From positions 5,332,001 to 5,396,000 of the forward strand of contig CP075493.1 in NCBI GenBank assembly GCA_021613535.1: 64,000 nucleotides of DNA, read 5' to 3'. This document shows, in pieces, positions 37,478 to 49,661 of this stretch (position 1 is the first letter of the stretch; every line of letters starts with the position of its first letter). The stretch is from Adineta vaga (taxonomy: Eukaryota > Rotifera). A model generated the notes under the pieces. The model did not search any database and was not told the origin of the DNA. It saw only the letters and a program-made list of their open reading frames with translations. Both the position numbers and the translations under genes were made by a program.

Positions 37478-38506
37478 TTAGTCATTGTTCGAATAAGTCG
37501 ATTTGATGCGGTCATCAGGATCAAGATACATATGAGAGAAGGTACAAGGCAGAGTGCAGATCCGAACGTACAAATCAGACGATGTGGTTGTCTAATGACA
37601 ACGAACAAACCATCGACGATCATGCAACCAGAAACGAGATCTAAATGTATCGAGAATTTGATCAATATGTTTCTCATTACTTTCATCGCCTTCAAGTATA
37701 AATTCCATTAGAAATCGTAGTATTTTTAGTTTTGGTAAGTAATCAGCAATCGATTCTTCCCAATCCAATCCATCAATAATCCGTTCTTCAGTTGTAATAG
37801 TAAGTTTACATAGATTAGACATATTTTCCAGAAATCTAGTTAACCCATAGGTGACATCCCTCAATGTCAAATTTAATACTTCCATCGAAGATGTTGCCTC
37901 ATGTGATAATGATGGTAGAGGATGACCTCGAGGTAAAGTTAGAGCGAGATATTCCAAAGAATATGAAATTTCTGTTGGAGTTTTTAATTGGTCAAATTTG
38001 ATACGATTGTTTAAAATACAACGTTTTAAGTAAGGAATATACCAAATCTTGTGAAAATAGGAAGATTTGAATCTACACGCAGTAATTTCCAGATGTATAA
38101 GACAAGAAAGACGGTCCAGTCTATAAATCGTCCTATCCATTATTTTAAAGGAGAAGAATATGCGAAATAATCGAAGTGTTTGTAAATGAATGAATCGATT
38201 AACAGTCAAATTATTAGCACGGAGACATATGGTTTGTCTTATATTTTTACAAGTATCAGAAAGATACAGTGATGTAATTCTATTAGTTAAGAATGGAAGA
38301 TGTTGCTGGAAAACAATGTCAAGATCAGTTTTTGAGCCAGATTGAAAATTGAGATTATTGGATTGAAAATGAAGAAAAACTAACTTATCAAAACGTGAAT
38401 TCAGTTTATGAAATGCACAGATGAGATGAACGCCATTAAAATATAAGAATAAATCGAGTAATAATTCGTTGGGCAATGATTCTAACTGCATCGGTTTAAA
38501 TACCAA
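37478..38506 (-). pseudogene. F-box protein (bdelloid family), interrupted by in-frame TAG
   Basis: The F-box at the N-terminus reads LESLPNELLLDLFLYFNGVHLICAFHKLN, the substrate-adaptor part that would bind SKP1 in an SCF ubiquitin ligase. LRR-like hydrophobic segments follow (SLYLSD, LQTLRLFRI, CLIHLEITAC, SLEYLALTL, MEVLNLTL, NLCKLTITTEER). The ORF ends at a TAG (37592-37594) after WFVRCH. The same frame stays open for another 37 codons to a TAA at 37478-37480 (SDLYVRICTLPCTF, then DRIKSTYSNND). From memory, related bdelloid proteins have WFVRCHW and then LYTLPYAF, so the TAG sits where a Trp codon would be. Either a late nonsense mutation trims 37 residues, or the product is simply shorter. 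Marked pseudogene with reserve: the 304-residue part is otherwise intact. Confidence 0.7.
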
Positions 38507-39110
38507 TTATGATGTGATAAAACGTATGACAACAGAATAAGTAAGATGTTTATTGGTTCGTTTTATGAGTATTTATCAGTGTATATATGGATTCACTTCG
38601 TTGATCTTAATACATTTACTCATTTCACACTTCCTAACGCATTGAACTCATATATGCATTATTTACATATTATGACGCAATGTTAGTAATACTCGTTACC
38701 TTATTTTCATGATATTATCACATTTAAATTTGATATTCAGCATATAAAATATTTACAAATCGTATAAAAACCAAACCAATTTCATTACATCAGATCAGTG
38801 TTACTAACAAATATAAATGCTGACATATCATACTCTTATTGGAATTAGATTTGGTATACTAAATTACATTAGTACTCTTGTATCATCTGTAACGAAAAAT
38901 TGCTAAAGGACTAACTGCGAAAAGATATCTAAAGACATCCTGATTCGATATAAGTAAATAAAATTTGCCATTTATTCGTATATTTCAATCGACATATATC
39001 GATTTTGATTGGTTTTTTATTCTTAAATAAAATAAAATAAAAAAGAACAAAAGTGTTCATAAGAAACAATAATATTTTTTAAGTCATATAATCACAAAAA
39101 AAAAACAATT
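38507..39110. other. intergenic, nothing recognised
   Basis: About 600 bp, AT-rich, between the F-box gene and the first NHL gene. It holds the NHL gene's 3' flank and F-box promoter. Confidence 0.5.
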
Positions 39111-40623
39111 TTAATCAATATCAAGAACAAATCTTTGAACTCTATTATTGCCCCAATCAACTACATAGAGATGACCATGCTGATCTAAAGCTAGTCCATC
39201 TGGATAATTGAATTGATCTGGTTGTTTACCTTGACCATTACCACCAACAACAATCGTACCTTCTCGAGACGATTCTGACCAACGCATAATACGATCATTA
39301 CCAGAATCAGCTACGTAAATATTACCTAGATGATCGACAAGAAGTCCTTGAGGATGTGATAACTGCGATAACGTATTTCCTTCACCATGTCCACCTGCTA
39401 CGACAACTCCTTCTTTAGCACCTTTCATCCATTTCATCACTCGATTATTATTTGCATCCGAAACATAAACAGAATATTCTTCATCAACAAAAATATAACC
39501 AGGCGAATTTAATTGATTGAGATCATCACCTTTACCATTTCCACCTGCAACAACTGTTCCATTTGTATCACCTTTTGTCCAACGTCTCACTTCATTCTTC
39601 TCCCAATCTGAAACATAAAGATCACCATTATTATCCATTGTTAGACGAGAGCAAGCAACATGAGAAATAATTGTTTGTTGATTTTTGCCATGACGACGTG
39701 GCCATCGTACTACGCGTCGATTTCCATAATCACAAATAATAAATGAATCATTCTTTTTATCAAGAATTACGTCAGTGGGAAGATTAAGTTGATCTTTTCG
39801 TGTACCTCTTCCATTACCACCAGCAACAACTTGACCGTAGTATGCACCATGTTTCCATTTAACAACCCGATCATTTCCATAGTCAGCAACATATATCATT
39901 TGATCTTCATCATCAATATAGATACCATAAGGCCAATAGAGTTGATTCGACTGACTACCTTCACCATATCCTCCAGCAATTGTTGATCCATTATGTTTCC
40001 ATTTGGTATTATTATTAATACTTTTCGAAGAACTCACACAATCTAAGTAAAATAGAATTTTATTTTTAATTGAATATTTAATAGAATAGCTGACAAAAGA
40101 GCTTACCAGTTGATAACGCAACAGAAACTTTGTAAATAAGGGGTGTCGAATCTTGTTGAAATGAAAAATTAGATAGTTTATCAAGTTCTTCGGCTAATTT
40201 TTTTAATTTGTCATTAAATTGATGTAAATCAATTTCATTAAAATCATTTTCTTGTCGAATATCTCGAAGTTCATCCGTTAATTTATTCAAATTAAGTTCA
40301 ATTTGATTAAAATGTTCATTTCTATGTTCGATTAACAATTGTCGACATTCATTAGCCGTTTGTTGAATAATTTTAATTGAATCTAATTCCCATGTATTAA
40401 TTTGTTTTACTAATAAATGTACTTGTGGATGATTCATTTGTTCATTGAGTGTTTGTCGAAAGACATCACGATTTAATTGAATATGATCTAACTGTTTATT
40501 TAATTCTTGTCGATGATCAGTTAGATGATCGTAGCAGAATAATTGTAGACATCCCTCACATCTAACAGTACGTTTTTCTTTATCACATGTAATACATCGA
40601 GTTTTATTATTCCCTGCTGCCAT
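39111..40623 (-). CDS. B-box / coiled-coil / NHL-repeat protein A
   Basis: Exons 40107-40623 and 39111-40042 give 482 residues. B-box-type zinc finger at residues about 9-45: Cys pairs in RCITCDKEK and RCEGC, then FCYDHLTDH. Residues 45-170 are a Gln/Glu/Leu-rich coiled coil (HIQLNRDVFRQTLNEQMN, ENDFNEIDLHQFNDKLKKL). The last 300 residues are about six NHL-type beta-propeller blades, each with a variant of NQLYWPYGIYIDDEDQMIYVADYGNDRVVKW; all have VAGGxGxG turns. No RING domain or catalytic motif. Related proteins resemble the TRIM-NHL/RNA- or protein-binding propellers, but the ligand is unknown. First of three tandem paralogs on this strand, closest in sequence to C (44361-46204). Confidence 0.9.
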
Positions 40624-40739
40624 CGAAGAAAGATGTTGGAATGATGGTTGATGGTGTCGGGTATGAATTGCAAATGGAGAAAAATAGACACTAGAAAGAT
40701 TTTATAGTTTTTTGCAAACACAAAAATAACAAGATGACT

Positions 40740-41110
40740 CAATGTCATCAAATATGATAGGGAGAGGAGAAATGTACAGTAATGTATTCATTCATTGAAT
40801 CGCTTTTGTCGGCCTTTTGATCAAGGATGATATTCACATAGACGACGATTCCTTGTCTTTCCTTGTATTTTTTCAATGAACAGAAAATTGAATCTTTCCT
40901 CCTATCGATACAATGTACTATCGTTTGACAACAGAACGAACCAATCTATGTAACAGTATAAGTAATGATTATTTTCTCGTGTATCAGTTATGAAGAAGAC
41001 GACTGTTACGTAAGGACAAATGATTTTTTTCTGATATATACACATGTTAGTTTGCGAATGGGCAATTCGTTGATAGACAAGGACTTGTTTTTGGTTGGCA
41101 AATCCTTGGA
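40740..41110 (-). promoter_or_regulatory. upstream block shared with NHL genes B and C
   Basis: Related by eye to 43380-43740 and 46300-46620. It includes the palindromic core CCTTTTGATCAAGGA at 40813-40827, 190 bp upstream of the ATG, then GAATGAACAGAA-like and ACAACAGAACGAA-like blocks. Confidence 0.6.
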
Positions 41111-41608
41111 TATAAATTGAAGTGAAGAGTTTGTCTAGTCAAAAATTTTTTTTTGTTTTATATATTGCTTCGAATATGTTGCGTGAATACATCGAGTACG
41201 AATGAGTAGAATCGTCTACTATCAAGTCTGTGTGTAGCATAAAGAAACTGGATACACATTAATTTCATATCCATGAATCTTTGACCTTTGTTGAAGGTGA
41301 ATTGTCAGACTAACTTAATATCGCACTCTACAAAAATTAAACAGACATATAGCTCAGTTAATATGTGCATACATTCTAGTTCGATTAGATTATGTTAATA
41401 TGATGATGACCTTTTCGTAAGGTCACAAAAAAGGTTCTCAATCGGGTTCAATGACTTGAATGAATAAAATTTTCTTTATTGATTATCGTCTCTTTGACTT
41501 TATTATATATAATTTTTGTAATAATTAAATTAAATTAGTAAGCGATATAAAAAAACGTAAAACCAAATGAACTCTTCCATTAGAAGTCACTTGATCACAA
41601 TAAAAACT

Positions 41609-43263
41609 TTAATTTTCGTCAAGATCAAATTTCTGTACTTGATGATTGCCTCTATTAACAACATAAAGATTTCCATGATGATCCATAGATAAACCTGTTG
41701 GACCGTTCAGTTGATCGGGTTGTGTACCTTGACCATTACCTCCAACAACAATCTGACCTTTAGTTGCACTAGGTGACCAACGCATGATACGATGATTATA
41801 AAAGTCAGCAACATAAATATTACCCAAATAATCAACAAGTACTCCCATAGGACAAGATAATTGTGAAAGACTATTTCCTTGACCTTGTCCACCTGCAACA
41901 ACAATACCTTCTTTAGCACCTTTCATCCATTTTACTACGCGATGGTTTAAAGTATCCGAAACATAAACAGAATAATCTTCATCAACAAAAATATAACTTG
42001 GATAATTTAATTGATTAAGATTATCACCTTCTCCGTTACCACCAGCGACTAAAACGCCATTTGTATCACCTTCTTTCCATCGTCTTACTTCATTCTTTAC
42101 TAAATCTGAAACATAAATATCACCATTGTAATCCATTGCTAAACCACAGCAATCAATATTGAAAATAATTGTTTGTAGATCTGCTTGATTTCGACGAGAC
42201 CATCTTACTACACGACTATTTCCCCAGTCACAAATAATTAAAGAATCATCGGTTTTATCCACAATCACATTTGTTGGTCGATCCAATTGATCCATTCGAT
42301 TTCCTTGACCATTACCACCAGCAGCAACTTCACCAATTGTTTCACCACATTTCCATTCCATAAGACGATGATTACCAAGATCAGCTATGTAAACCATTTG
42401 ATTATCTTCACCGCATACAAAAACTCCTCGAGGATCATACAATTGATTTAACTGATGTCCCGGATTATTTGCTCCGGCTATAACACTTCCATTTTGTTTC
42501 CACCTGGAATTATTATGAAGATTCAAGTAAGATATATCAGTTTCTGAAAAACAAAAAGAACTGATATTTGATAGTCAAATATCACAACACATGAACAAAG
42601 AAAACAGCGTTTGATTAATGATAATTTATGCATTTACTGTTCTCATAAAATTTATTAACGCAAATAAAGAATCGAAAAGTGACTAATTTTTTTATTGAAA
42701 ATATCTGAAAACAAGATCTCTATGATTTTTCAGTTCATTGACTTACCCGTAGATACTACAACCGCGATTTTATTTATAAATGCAGATGAATCTTTTTGAA
42801 TCGAAATATGTGATGGTTTACTAAGTGCTTGTTGTAGTTGCTTTAATTTTTCATTGAATTGTCTTAAATCAATTTCATTAAAATCATTTTCTCGTCGAAT
42901 ATTTCTCAATTGCTCAGTTAATTTTTCTAAATTGATTTTAATATTATTTGAATGATCAGTTTTATGTTGAAGTAATGCTTGTCGACATTCCAATGCTGTT
43001 TGTTGAATTTTAGCGACTGAATCGATTTCCCATTTATTAATTTGTTTCGTTAATAAGATTATTTGAGGATGATTGATTTGTTCATTGAGTGCTCGTTGAA
43101 AACGATCATAATTTAATTGTATGAAATCTAATTGTTTATTTAATTCTTGTCGATGATCTGTTAAATGATCATAACAATATATTTGAAGACAACCTTCACA
43201 ACGAACTGTACGTCTTTCTTTATCACAGGTAAAACAACGACTTTTACCCTGTTCGTGTTCCAT
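41609..43263 (-). CDS. B-box / coiled-coil / NHL-repeat protein B
   Basis: Exons 42747-43263 and 41609-42543 give 483 residues; the exon 1 length (517 bp) and phase-1 junction are identical to paralogs A and C. B-box: RCFTCDKERRTVRCEGC followed by IYCYDHLTDHRQEL. Coiled coil to about residue 170. NHL propeller: repeated YVSDLVKNEVRRW, VADFYNHRIMRW and VVGGNGQG-type blades, ending GNHQVQKFDLDEN. It is the most diverged of the three (e.g. SVIAGANNPGHQLNQLYDP where A and C have IAGGYGEG or VAGGYGEG). The intron (42544-42746, 203 bp) is longer than in A (64 bp). The role is probably a scaffold or binding protein; no enzymatic motif is seen. Confidence 0.9.
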
Positions 43264-43379
43264 TCAGATGAAATGTGTGAATAGTAATTTGTATAAATGG
43301 AGAGTGTAGAAAATAATGGTGATATAGAAGTTTTTTATTTTATTATTTTGCAAACACGAAAATAACAAGATCAGCCAAT

Positions 43380-43740
43380 GTTAACAAAGTTTAGACATGG
43401 ACGAAAAAAAAAGCACTTTTCTTGATCGAGTCGGCACTGTTGTCCTTTGGATCAAGGATGATATCGATGGAACAGACAAGTAACATCCTTTAATTTTATT
43501 TCTTCAATGAACATGAGATCGAATCTACTCTTGTATTGATGACGTTGTATTATAACAGAACGAGACAAATGATACGGTAAATGACAGTTAGGTTTTTTCT
43601 CTTCTCCTATCAGAGCATACCGATGGAAGGACAAAAGATTCTTTTTGTGATATAGCAGCTGACGGCCAAGCAAGTCATTGATAATCAACGAGCTGTTTTT
43701 GATTCTATGATCATTGTTTTTTACAGACAAAAATGGCATG
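43380..43740 (-). promoter_or_regulatory. upstream block shared with NHL genes A and C
   Basis: Carries the core CCTTTGGATCAAGGA at 43444-43458, 181 bp upstream of the ATG of gene B, and the flanking blocks seen upstream of A and C. Confidence 0.6.
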
Positions 43741-44360
43741 AATTCAAAGTATACCAGTTTTTTTACAAGTAGATGTGTAAATTTCTTTTTTAATCATGTC
43801 ATCTAATAGTTTCAATTTTTCCCTACATGATCGAATTATAATTTAAACATTTGCATATTGATATTGAAGTACTGATTGAAAAGTACATGTTTCAGGGATA
43901 TTTTGTGACTAGAAATAAATTATTTCTATTCGATGCATGCATATTCGTATTACATTAGAAAATCGCGAATGAATCGTCTAAGAATGTTATCGAGTGCATC
44001 TTAGTCAACTACAGTTATAATTACCCTTTCACAGTTATTCGTTGTTCGACTCTTTCTTCTTAATTACTATAGTCATGCATCATGGATTTCTTTCTTCTCT
44101 ATTAGATATCCATAGAGTAGATTTTTTTTCTCCTCTTCTTGGTTCATATGTTATAGAGAAAGAGTCTAAAATAATGAGTACAATCGAATATGATCCATAT
44201 ATCAAGAATTTGAACATTTTTTAGATAAGTTTGCTATTTCACAAGAATGCTGTTTTGCATTTTTATCCATATATATTTTTGAGTAAATATAAAAAAAAGG
44301 AAGTGAGCAAACAACAATATTCATCAAAAATCATTTAATCAAAAAAACGAAAAACAATGT
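43741..44360. other. spacer between NHL genes B and C, nothing recognised
   Basis: About 620 bp of AT-rich sequence lying between the upstream block of gene B and the stop codon of gene C. No coding signal. Confidence 0.5.
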
Positions 44361-46204
44361 TTAGTCAACATGTACATCAAATTTTTGTACTCGATTATTA
44401 CCCCAATCGCCGACATAAATATTAGTTTGTCCATCAAATGCTAAACCTAACGGACAACTAAATTGATGAGCTTGTTGTCCTTGTCCATTACCACCAACAA
44501 CAATACTTCCTTTCGTTGCACCAGAGGACCAACGCATTATACGATGGTTCCAGGAATCTGCTACAAAGATCGTACCTGATTGATCAACAATAACTCCTTG
44601 AGGATTAGATAATTGTGATAGAGTATTTCCTTCACCTTGTCCACCTGCAACAACAACTCCTTCTTTAGCACCTTTCATCCATTTCATCACTCGATTATTA
44701 TTTGAATCGGAAACAAATATTGAATAATCTTCATCGACAAAGATATAACCAGGCGAATTTAATTGATTGAGACTATCACCTCTACCATTTCCACCTGCAA
44801 CAAGTGTTCCATTTGTATCACCTTTTGTCCAACGTCTTACTTCATTCTTTTCACAATCTGAAACATAAATATCACCAGTGTTATCTGTTGCCAGATGAGA
44901 ACAAGCAACATTGTGAACGATTGTTTGTTGATTTTTGCCATGACGACGTGGCCATCGTACTACGCGTCGATTTCCATAATCACAAATAATAAATGAATCA
45001 TTCTTTTTATCAAGAACTACATCTGTTGGAAGATTGAGTTGATCTTTTCGATTCCCTTTACCATTACCACCCGCTACTACTTGACCATGATGTGCGCCAT
45101 ACTTCCATTTAACAATACGATCATTTCCATAGTCTGCTATATAAACTGTTTGATCTTCATCATCAACATATATACCATAAGGCCAATAAAGTTGATTTGT
45201 CTGGTTTCCTTCACCATATCCTCCCGCAACGGTAAATCCATTTTGTTCCCATTTTACAGGATGAGGAGAACTCTTTGCAGAGACAACTTTACCTATAGCA
45301 TAAAGAAAATCTATTCTTTTTTTTTCATGATAACTCTTCTATAGAATGAAATATACTGTAAAAGGAGTCATTTAGATAGGATTCATTACATAGACAAATA
45401 CAGATATTAGTTGAAGAATGAATGTAGGAATAATAGTGGTTTCTAATGTTGTATCGAAGCGAAATATGAGTTAGTCTGTAAATTTTTTCGTTAAACTCAG
45501 TTGTTACGATAACATCTAAGTAATCAAGAGTTCAGAACAAAAATATGATTATCTATGCTAGAGTAATAAATGTCTCATAATCCTTATGTAAAATACTCAA
45601 TCGACAGAAATATTTTGCTATTTTCTATCGAATTTCATGCAAACAAACCTTTGTTGTCATCAACTCTTGCATAACTATTTATCATACTAGATGAAACAAC
45701 AACAGATATTTTGTGAATTAGTGGTGTCGGATCTTGTTGTATAGAAACATTACAAAGTTTATCTAATTTTTCTGCTAGTTGTTTTAATTTTTGATTGAAT
45801 TGACTCAAATCCACTTCATTGAAATCATTTTCTTGGCGAATTCTTTTTAAATGATCAGATAATTTAGCTAGATTAACTTCAATATGATGAACATTTTTCG
45901 TTGTATGTTGTACTAATAATTGACGACATTCAGATGCTGTTTGTTGAACAGTTTTAATCGAATCTTCTTCCCATTGATCAATTTGTTTTACTAATAAATG
46001 TATTTGTGGATGATTCATTTGTTCATTAAGTGTTTGTCGAAAAAGATCACGTGTATGTTCAATATGATCTAGTTGTTTATTTAATTCTTGTCGATGATCT
46101 GTTAAATGATCGTAACAGAATACTTGTAAACAACCTTCGCATCGAACGGCTCGTTTTTCTTTGCCACATGTAAAACAACGACTTTTACCATTTCCGGTTG
46201 CCAT
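44361..46204 (-). CDS. B-box / coiled-coil / NHL-repeat protein C
   Basis: Exon 1 45688-46204 and exon 2 44361-45292 give 482 residues. I translated exon 2 from about 44690 to 45260 codon by codon: it is open, so the propeller is complete even though it has no internal ATG before 44690. B-box: RCFTCGKEKRAVRCEGC then VFCYDHLTDHRQEL. Coiled coil as in A. Propeller blades include YIADYGNDRIVKWKYG, ICDYGNRRVVRWPRRHG, VSDCEKNEVRRW, VSDSNNNRVMKW and VADSWNHRIMRW. Exon 2 is very close to A (RWPRRHGKNQQTI is identical). The donor is ambiguous: one after SSS matches the paralogs, another about 40 bp further on (AAAG before GTTTGT) is also in phase and would add 13-14 residues. Confidence 0.88.
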
Positions 46205-46299
46205 TTGATTGGATATTCTTTTTGATGATTTCAGTTAGAAACAAATTAGGAATACGGAAGAAAATAGTAATGCAAGTGATAGTAATTTAAGAGTACGAC

Positions 46300-46620
46300 T
46301 ATAGCAAGATCATTCAATGTCATCGAATACCAGAGATGAAGAAACGAGTATTCTCATATCTGTACTCAATTAGTCGCTTCGGTCGTCCTTTCGATCAAGG
46401 ATAATATCCATAATATAGACGATCGATATCCGTTCGTTTTGCTTCTTGAATGAACAGAAGAAAATGTATGTAGATGATTTCGTATAACAACAGAACGAAA
46501 AAAGTCACATGAAAAGAAATCAATATTTTCTCCTGTCTCGATTGAAATAGGAAGGACAAGAGATTTTTTGATACATGATTTCATCAATAAATAATTCATT
46601 GATGGTCAAGGATGTATTTT
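46300..46620 (-). promoter_or_regulatory. upstream block shared with NHL genes A and B
   Basis: Carries the core CCTTTCGATCAAGGA at 46387-46401, 183 bp upstream of the ATG of gene C, and the same downstream blocks, including GAATGAACAGAAG and ACAACAGAACGAA. Confidence 0.6.
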
Positions 46621-49337
46621 CTTTTTTCTAGTCCACTATTCTTATTAATCAACTAAAAATGAGACATTTTAAATAAATTTTATTTGATTATAGTTTTTTA
46701 TAGTTGAAGTCATGTAAGAAATCAGTTATAGAAGTTTATAAGACCCATTTTTAATCATGAAAGATATTGACCTTGATTAATTGAGTTTCAAGATATTTGT
46801 TTCATTTGCTCTTTTGTCAACTGTCTGTATCGTTTTGAGCGAGAATAAATCTCCAACATGTATTCGTTATAATAGTATATCATGACATTTGAGTAAAATG
46901 TACTGAATTAACTTAAATAGGTAATCTTTATTTGAATGACTCCAAGGAAGAAATAAGTATGTGTTGAAACTCCAAAATCATTGTATTATCATACATAGAA
47001 TCTTATATTTTACATGAAAGAAATTTATCTCGTCATTTTCTTGTCTATCACAAATACTAAATCCGATTTTACAAAATTTCTTTATTTCTAATCATAATAC
47101 ATAGAAATCAAATCTTTTAATATTATCTTGTAAATTCCATTTTTCCGCTATGTTTACATATTTATTTGTTTATCGATCGATCAACTCAAATATAATGACA
47201 GAATTTGGACATGCTAAAAAATTAACATTATAGTCGAAGGAATATCTTGAACGATCTTTGATTTTTTAAATCTTGTTAAAATGTTTGTGAAAATCATTCG
47301 ATCATCTCATAATTAAAATAATAATAATCAAAATAGATATTATTGATTATTTTATTAATTATTAATTTATCAGTAGTCAATATTCAATTCTAGATAATGA
47401 ATGTGAAAGATCGAAATGTATCTATAGACTCATGATCAACTACAACTAACAGTTTTCAAAGAATTCGTTTAGGGTAGCAATTTAATCGACTAATTAAAGA
47501 ATTAATTATTGAATGAATTTTGTAAGTTGATCCCAAAATCTACTCTTAATTGTAAACATATCCAGTGTTCTTGAAGCTACAACGTTATTCAGAATTATTC
47601 GAAGAAGAATCGTCATTAATAAGAGTCAGTGCTATTTGTAATCCCTTTTATATTACCTTATGTTACAGTAAAGTAAGATTCGATACTTATTTTTGTAAAT
47701 TAACTATTAGATCATCGAAATTTTGTGCTTCTAGAAAATCAAAAATTTGCCCCACACCCTCAAGATGTTGGTAAATTTCAGGCCAGTTTTATCCAATTCA
47801 ACTAACAAGACAATGAAAAGAAAATCAGAAAAACATAAAAAAAGAGCGAGAAACGAAGTAATATATGTGTATGTATACATGAGAAAGGCAAAAAACTAGT
47901 GGGTCAATGCATATATTCCTAGCAAAATGAAAAATAACATATTCGAAAGAATGAATTATGTTCAATAGACAATTGTAAAGAGAACAAGATTTTCGCTTCT
48001 ACTACTTCTCAAAACATTTCCCTAGTATCACAATTTTAAAAATTTACCCGTCCCACGCAGGGGCGCATAAGGAATATTCTGCACATCTGACCAGCTAGTT
48101 CCTACTAAATTTCAATTTTTTCTAAAAAATCTGATAAAAACTAACATACACATAGAATCAACAGATTGGTACAGAAACTTAACTACATCAACATGTACGA
48201 AAAGGTGATCAGAGAGTGATCACCATATATAAGACAGGACTACGATGTGTCTTCGAAGTTAATCGTCATTATAACATCTTGCTCATGTCAGGATACAGTG
48301 ACATTCAACACTGATTACTTTAGAGAAGAAGAAAAAAGATAGAATATATCACAATGGCTAGTAAGAAGTATGAGTCAATAGTGTCCTGTTCGTGTTTGTA
48401 ATAATAAATTTTTATGCATTGTAACACAAAGTTCTTGTAGGCAGTTGTAAAACGAATCAATGATTCTTAAGGAGTTTTCCATACAGCTCAAAGCTAAGTA
48501 TCTCAGTTCGGATGACGAAAAACCGAAATAAGATACTCCACCATGTATATTGCTAGTTGAGAATCTTGATTTAACTTGGTCGAAGGATCTTCATCAATCT
48601 TATCGGAGCCAGAATGCGCATGCCGAGTTACTGTATCTACACAAACTTTTAGTCTTGTGCTCATTGGTATTGCGTATTCAGGTACACTTGGAAGAGTTGG
48701 AAACACCAGCCAGATGTGGAACTATTCGAAAGGTTACTCAGCATTGTCTACTGGTCTCTTTTTTAATATAAAAGGTTTATTGTTCCTGTTCAAGGTTAAC
48801 AAATGATAGCAATTAATAATAGTTTGCTTCTATTGACAACATGTCGAGTAAAATAAGAAGAGATAAAAGAAAAGAATGAACGATAAACGATAGTATAACA
48901 GAAAAGAAAAGTGAGTGTACATGTAGTGTAGATAAAGTAGGAGATACATACTATATTACACACGGATAACATGTATTTATAGTATGCATATTTCATATAT
49001 ATAAGTAAGTACAATAGGAGAAAAGGAAAAGTCATACAATAAGGGAAAAAAGGGGAAGATAAAAATGATAGAAGAAAATAGAACGTAATAAAATAAGACG
49101 TGCAAAAACATAAGAGAAAAACATTATTTTCACTGTGATCTGTGAGTGTAGCAGTGTGTGTATTTTCTGTTTATATTTTCTTTTCTTTCATCTTTTGATT
49201 TCGAATGCTTCACGTTATGTGAAATTTTCTAGAAAACTTTTTCGAATGAACTGTTTTATTTCTAGGGATGATGTTTTGAAGTATCGGTATTAGTTACTAT
49301 GTTTTTCTATGAAAGTAAGAATATCTGTTTTAATGTG
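46621..49337. other. AT-rich region without intact genes
   Basis: 2.7 kb. Contains short ORFs only. 47750-47767 has CCCCACACCCTCAAGATG, one of four related motifs. 48045-48110 is locally GC-richer (CCCGTCCCACGCAGGGGCG). 48205-48330 has a TATATAAG box after a GTGATCA direct repeat and could be an old promoter or LTR piece. 48480-48790 has overlapping ORFs on both strands that I cannot assign. No supported gene. Confidence 0.4.
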
Positions 49338-49599
49338 CTAGGTATTTTCAGCTAGTCTTTCTATAAATTTTCCATTCTTTCGAAATCCCATAGATCTGTA
49401 AGTGTCTTTGGATGTTGTTATAGCAATTAAGTATGCTGTCCATGTCTGCTGAAAGATCAAAACTTCTGGAGAATCTTCTAAATGTTTTAGGAATTTCATC
49501 CCGTAACGATACAAATAGTCACTAAGTAATAAATCTTTGCTTAATATGAGATCTGTATAGGGATGCCAACCGTATAAACTATATATTAGTCTTAATCCT

Positions 49600-49661
<62 letters not shown>

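Noticed and set aside
44361-44690. Short 109-codon NHL ORF as a truncated gene
   Set aside because: The frame is open upstream to 45292 and continues to an acceptor; only the lack of an internal start codon makes it look short.
48550-48806. Overlapping ORFs on both strands as a gene
   Set aside because: No domain, no splice context, and coding on both strands at once is unlikely. No support for either.
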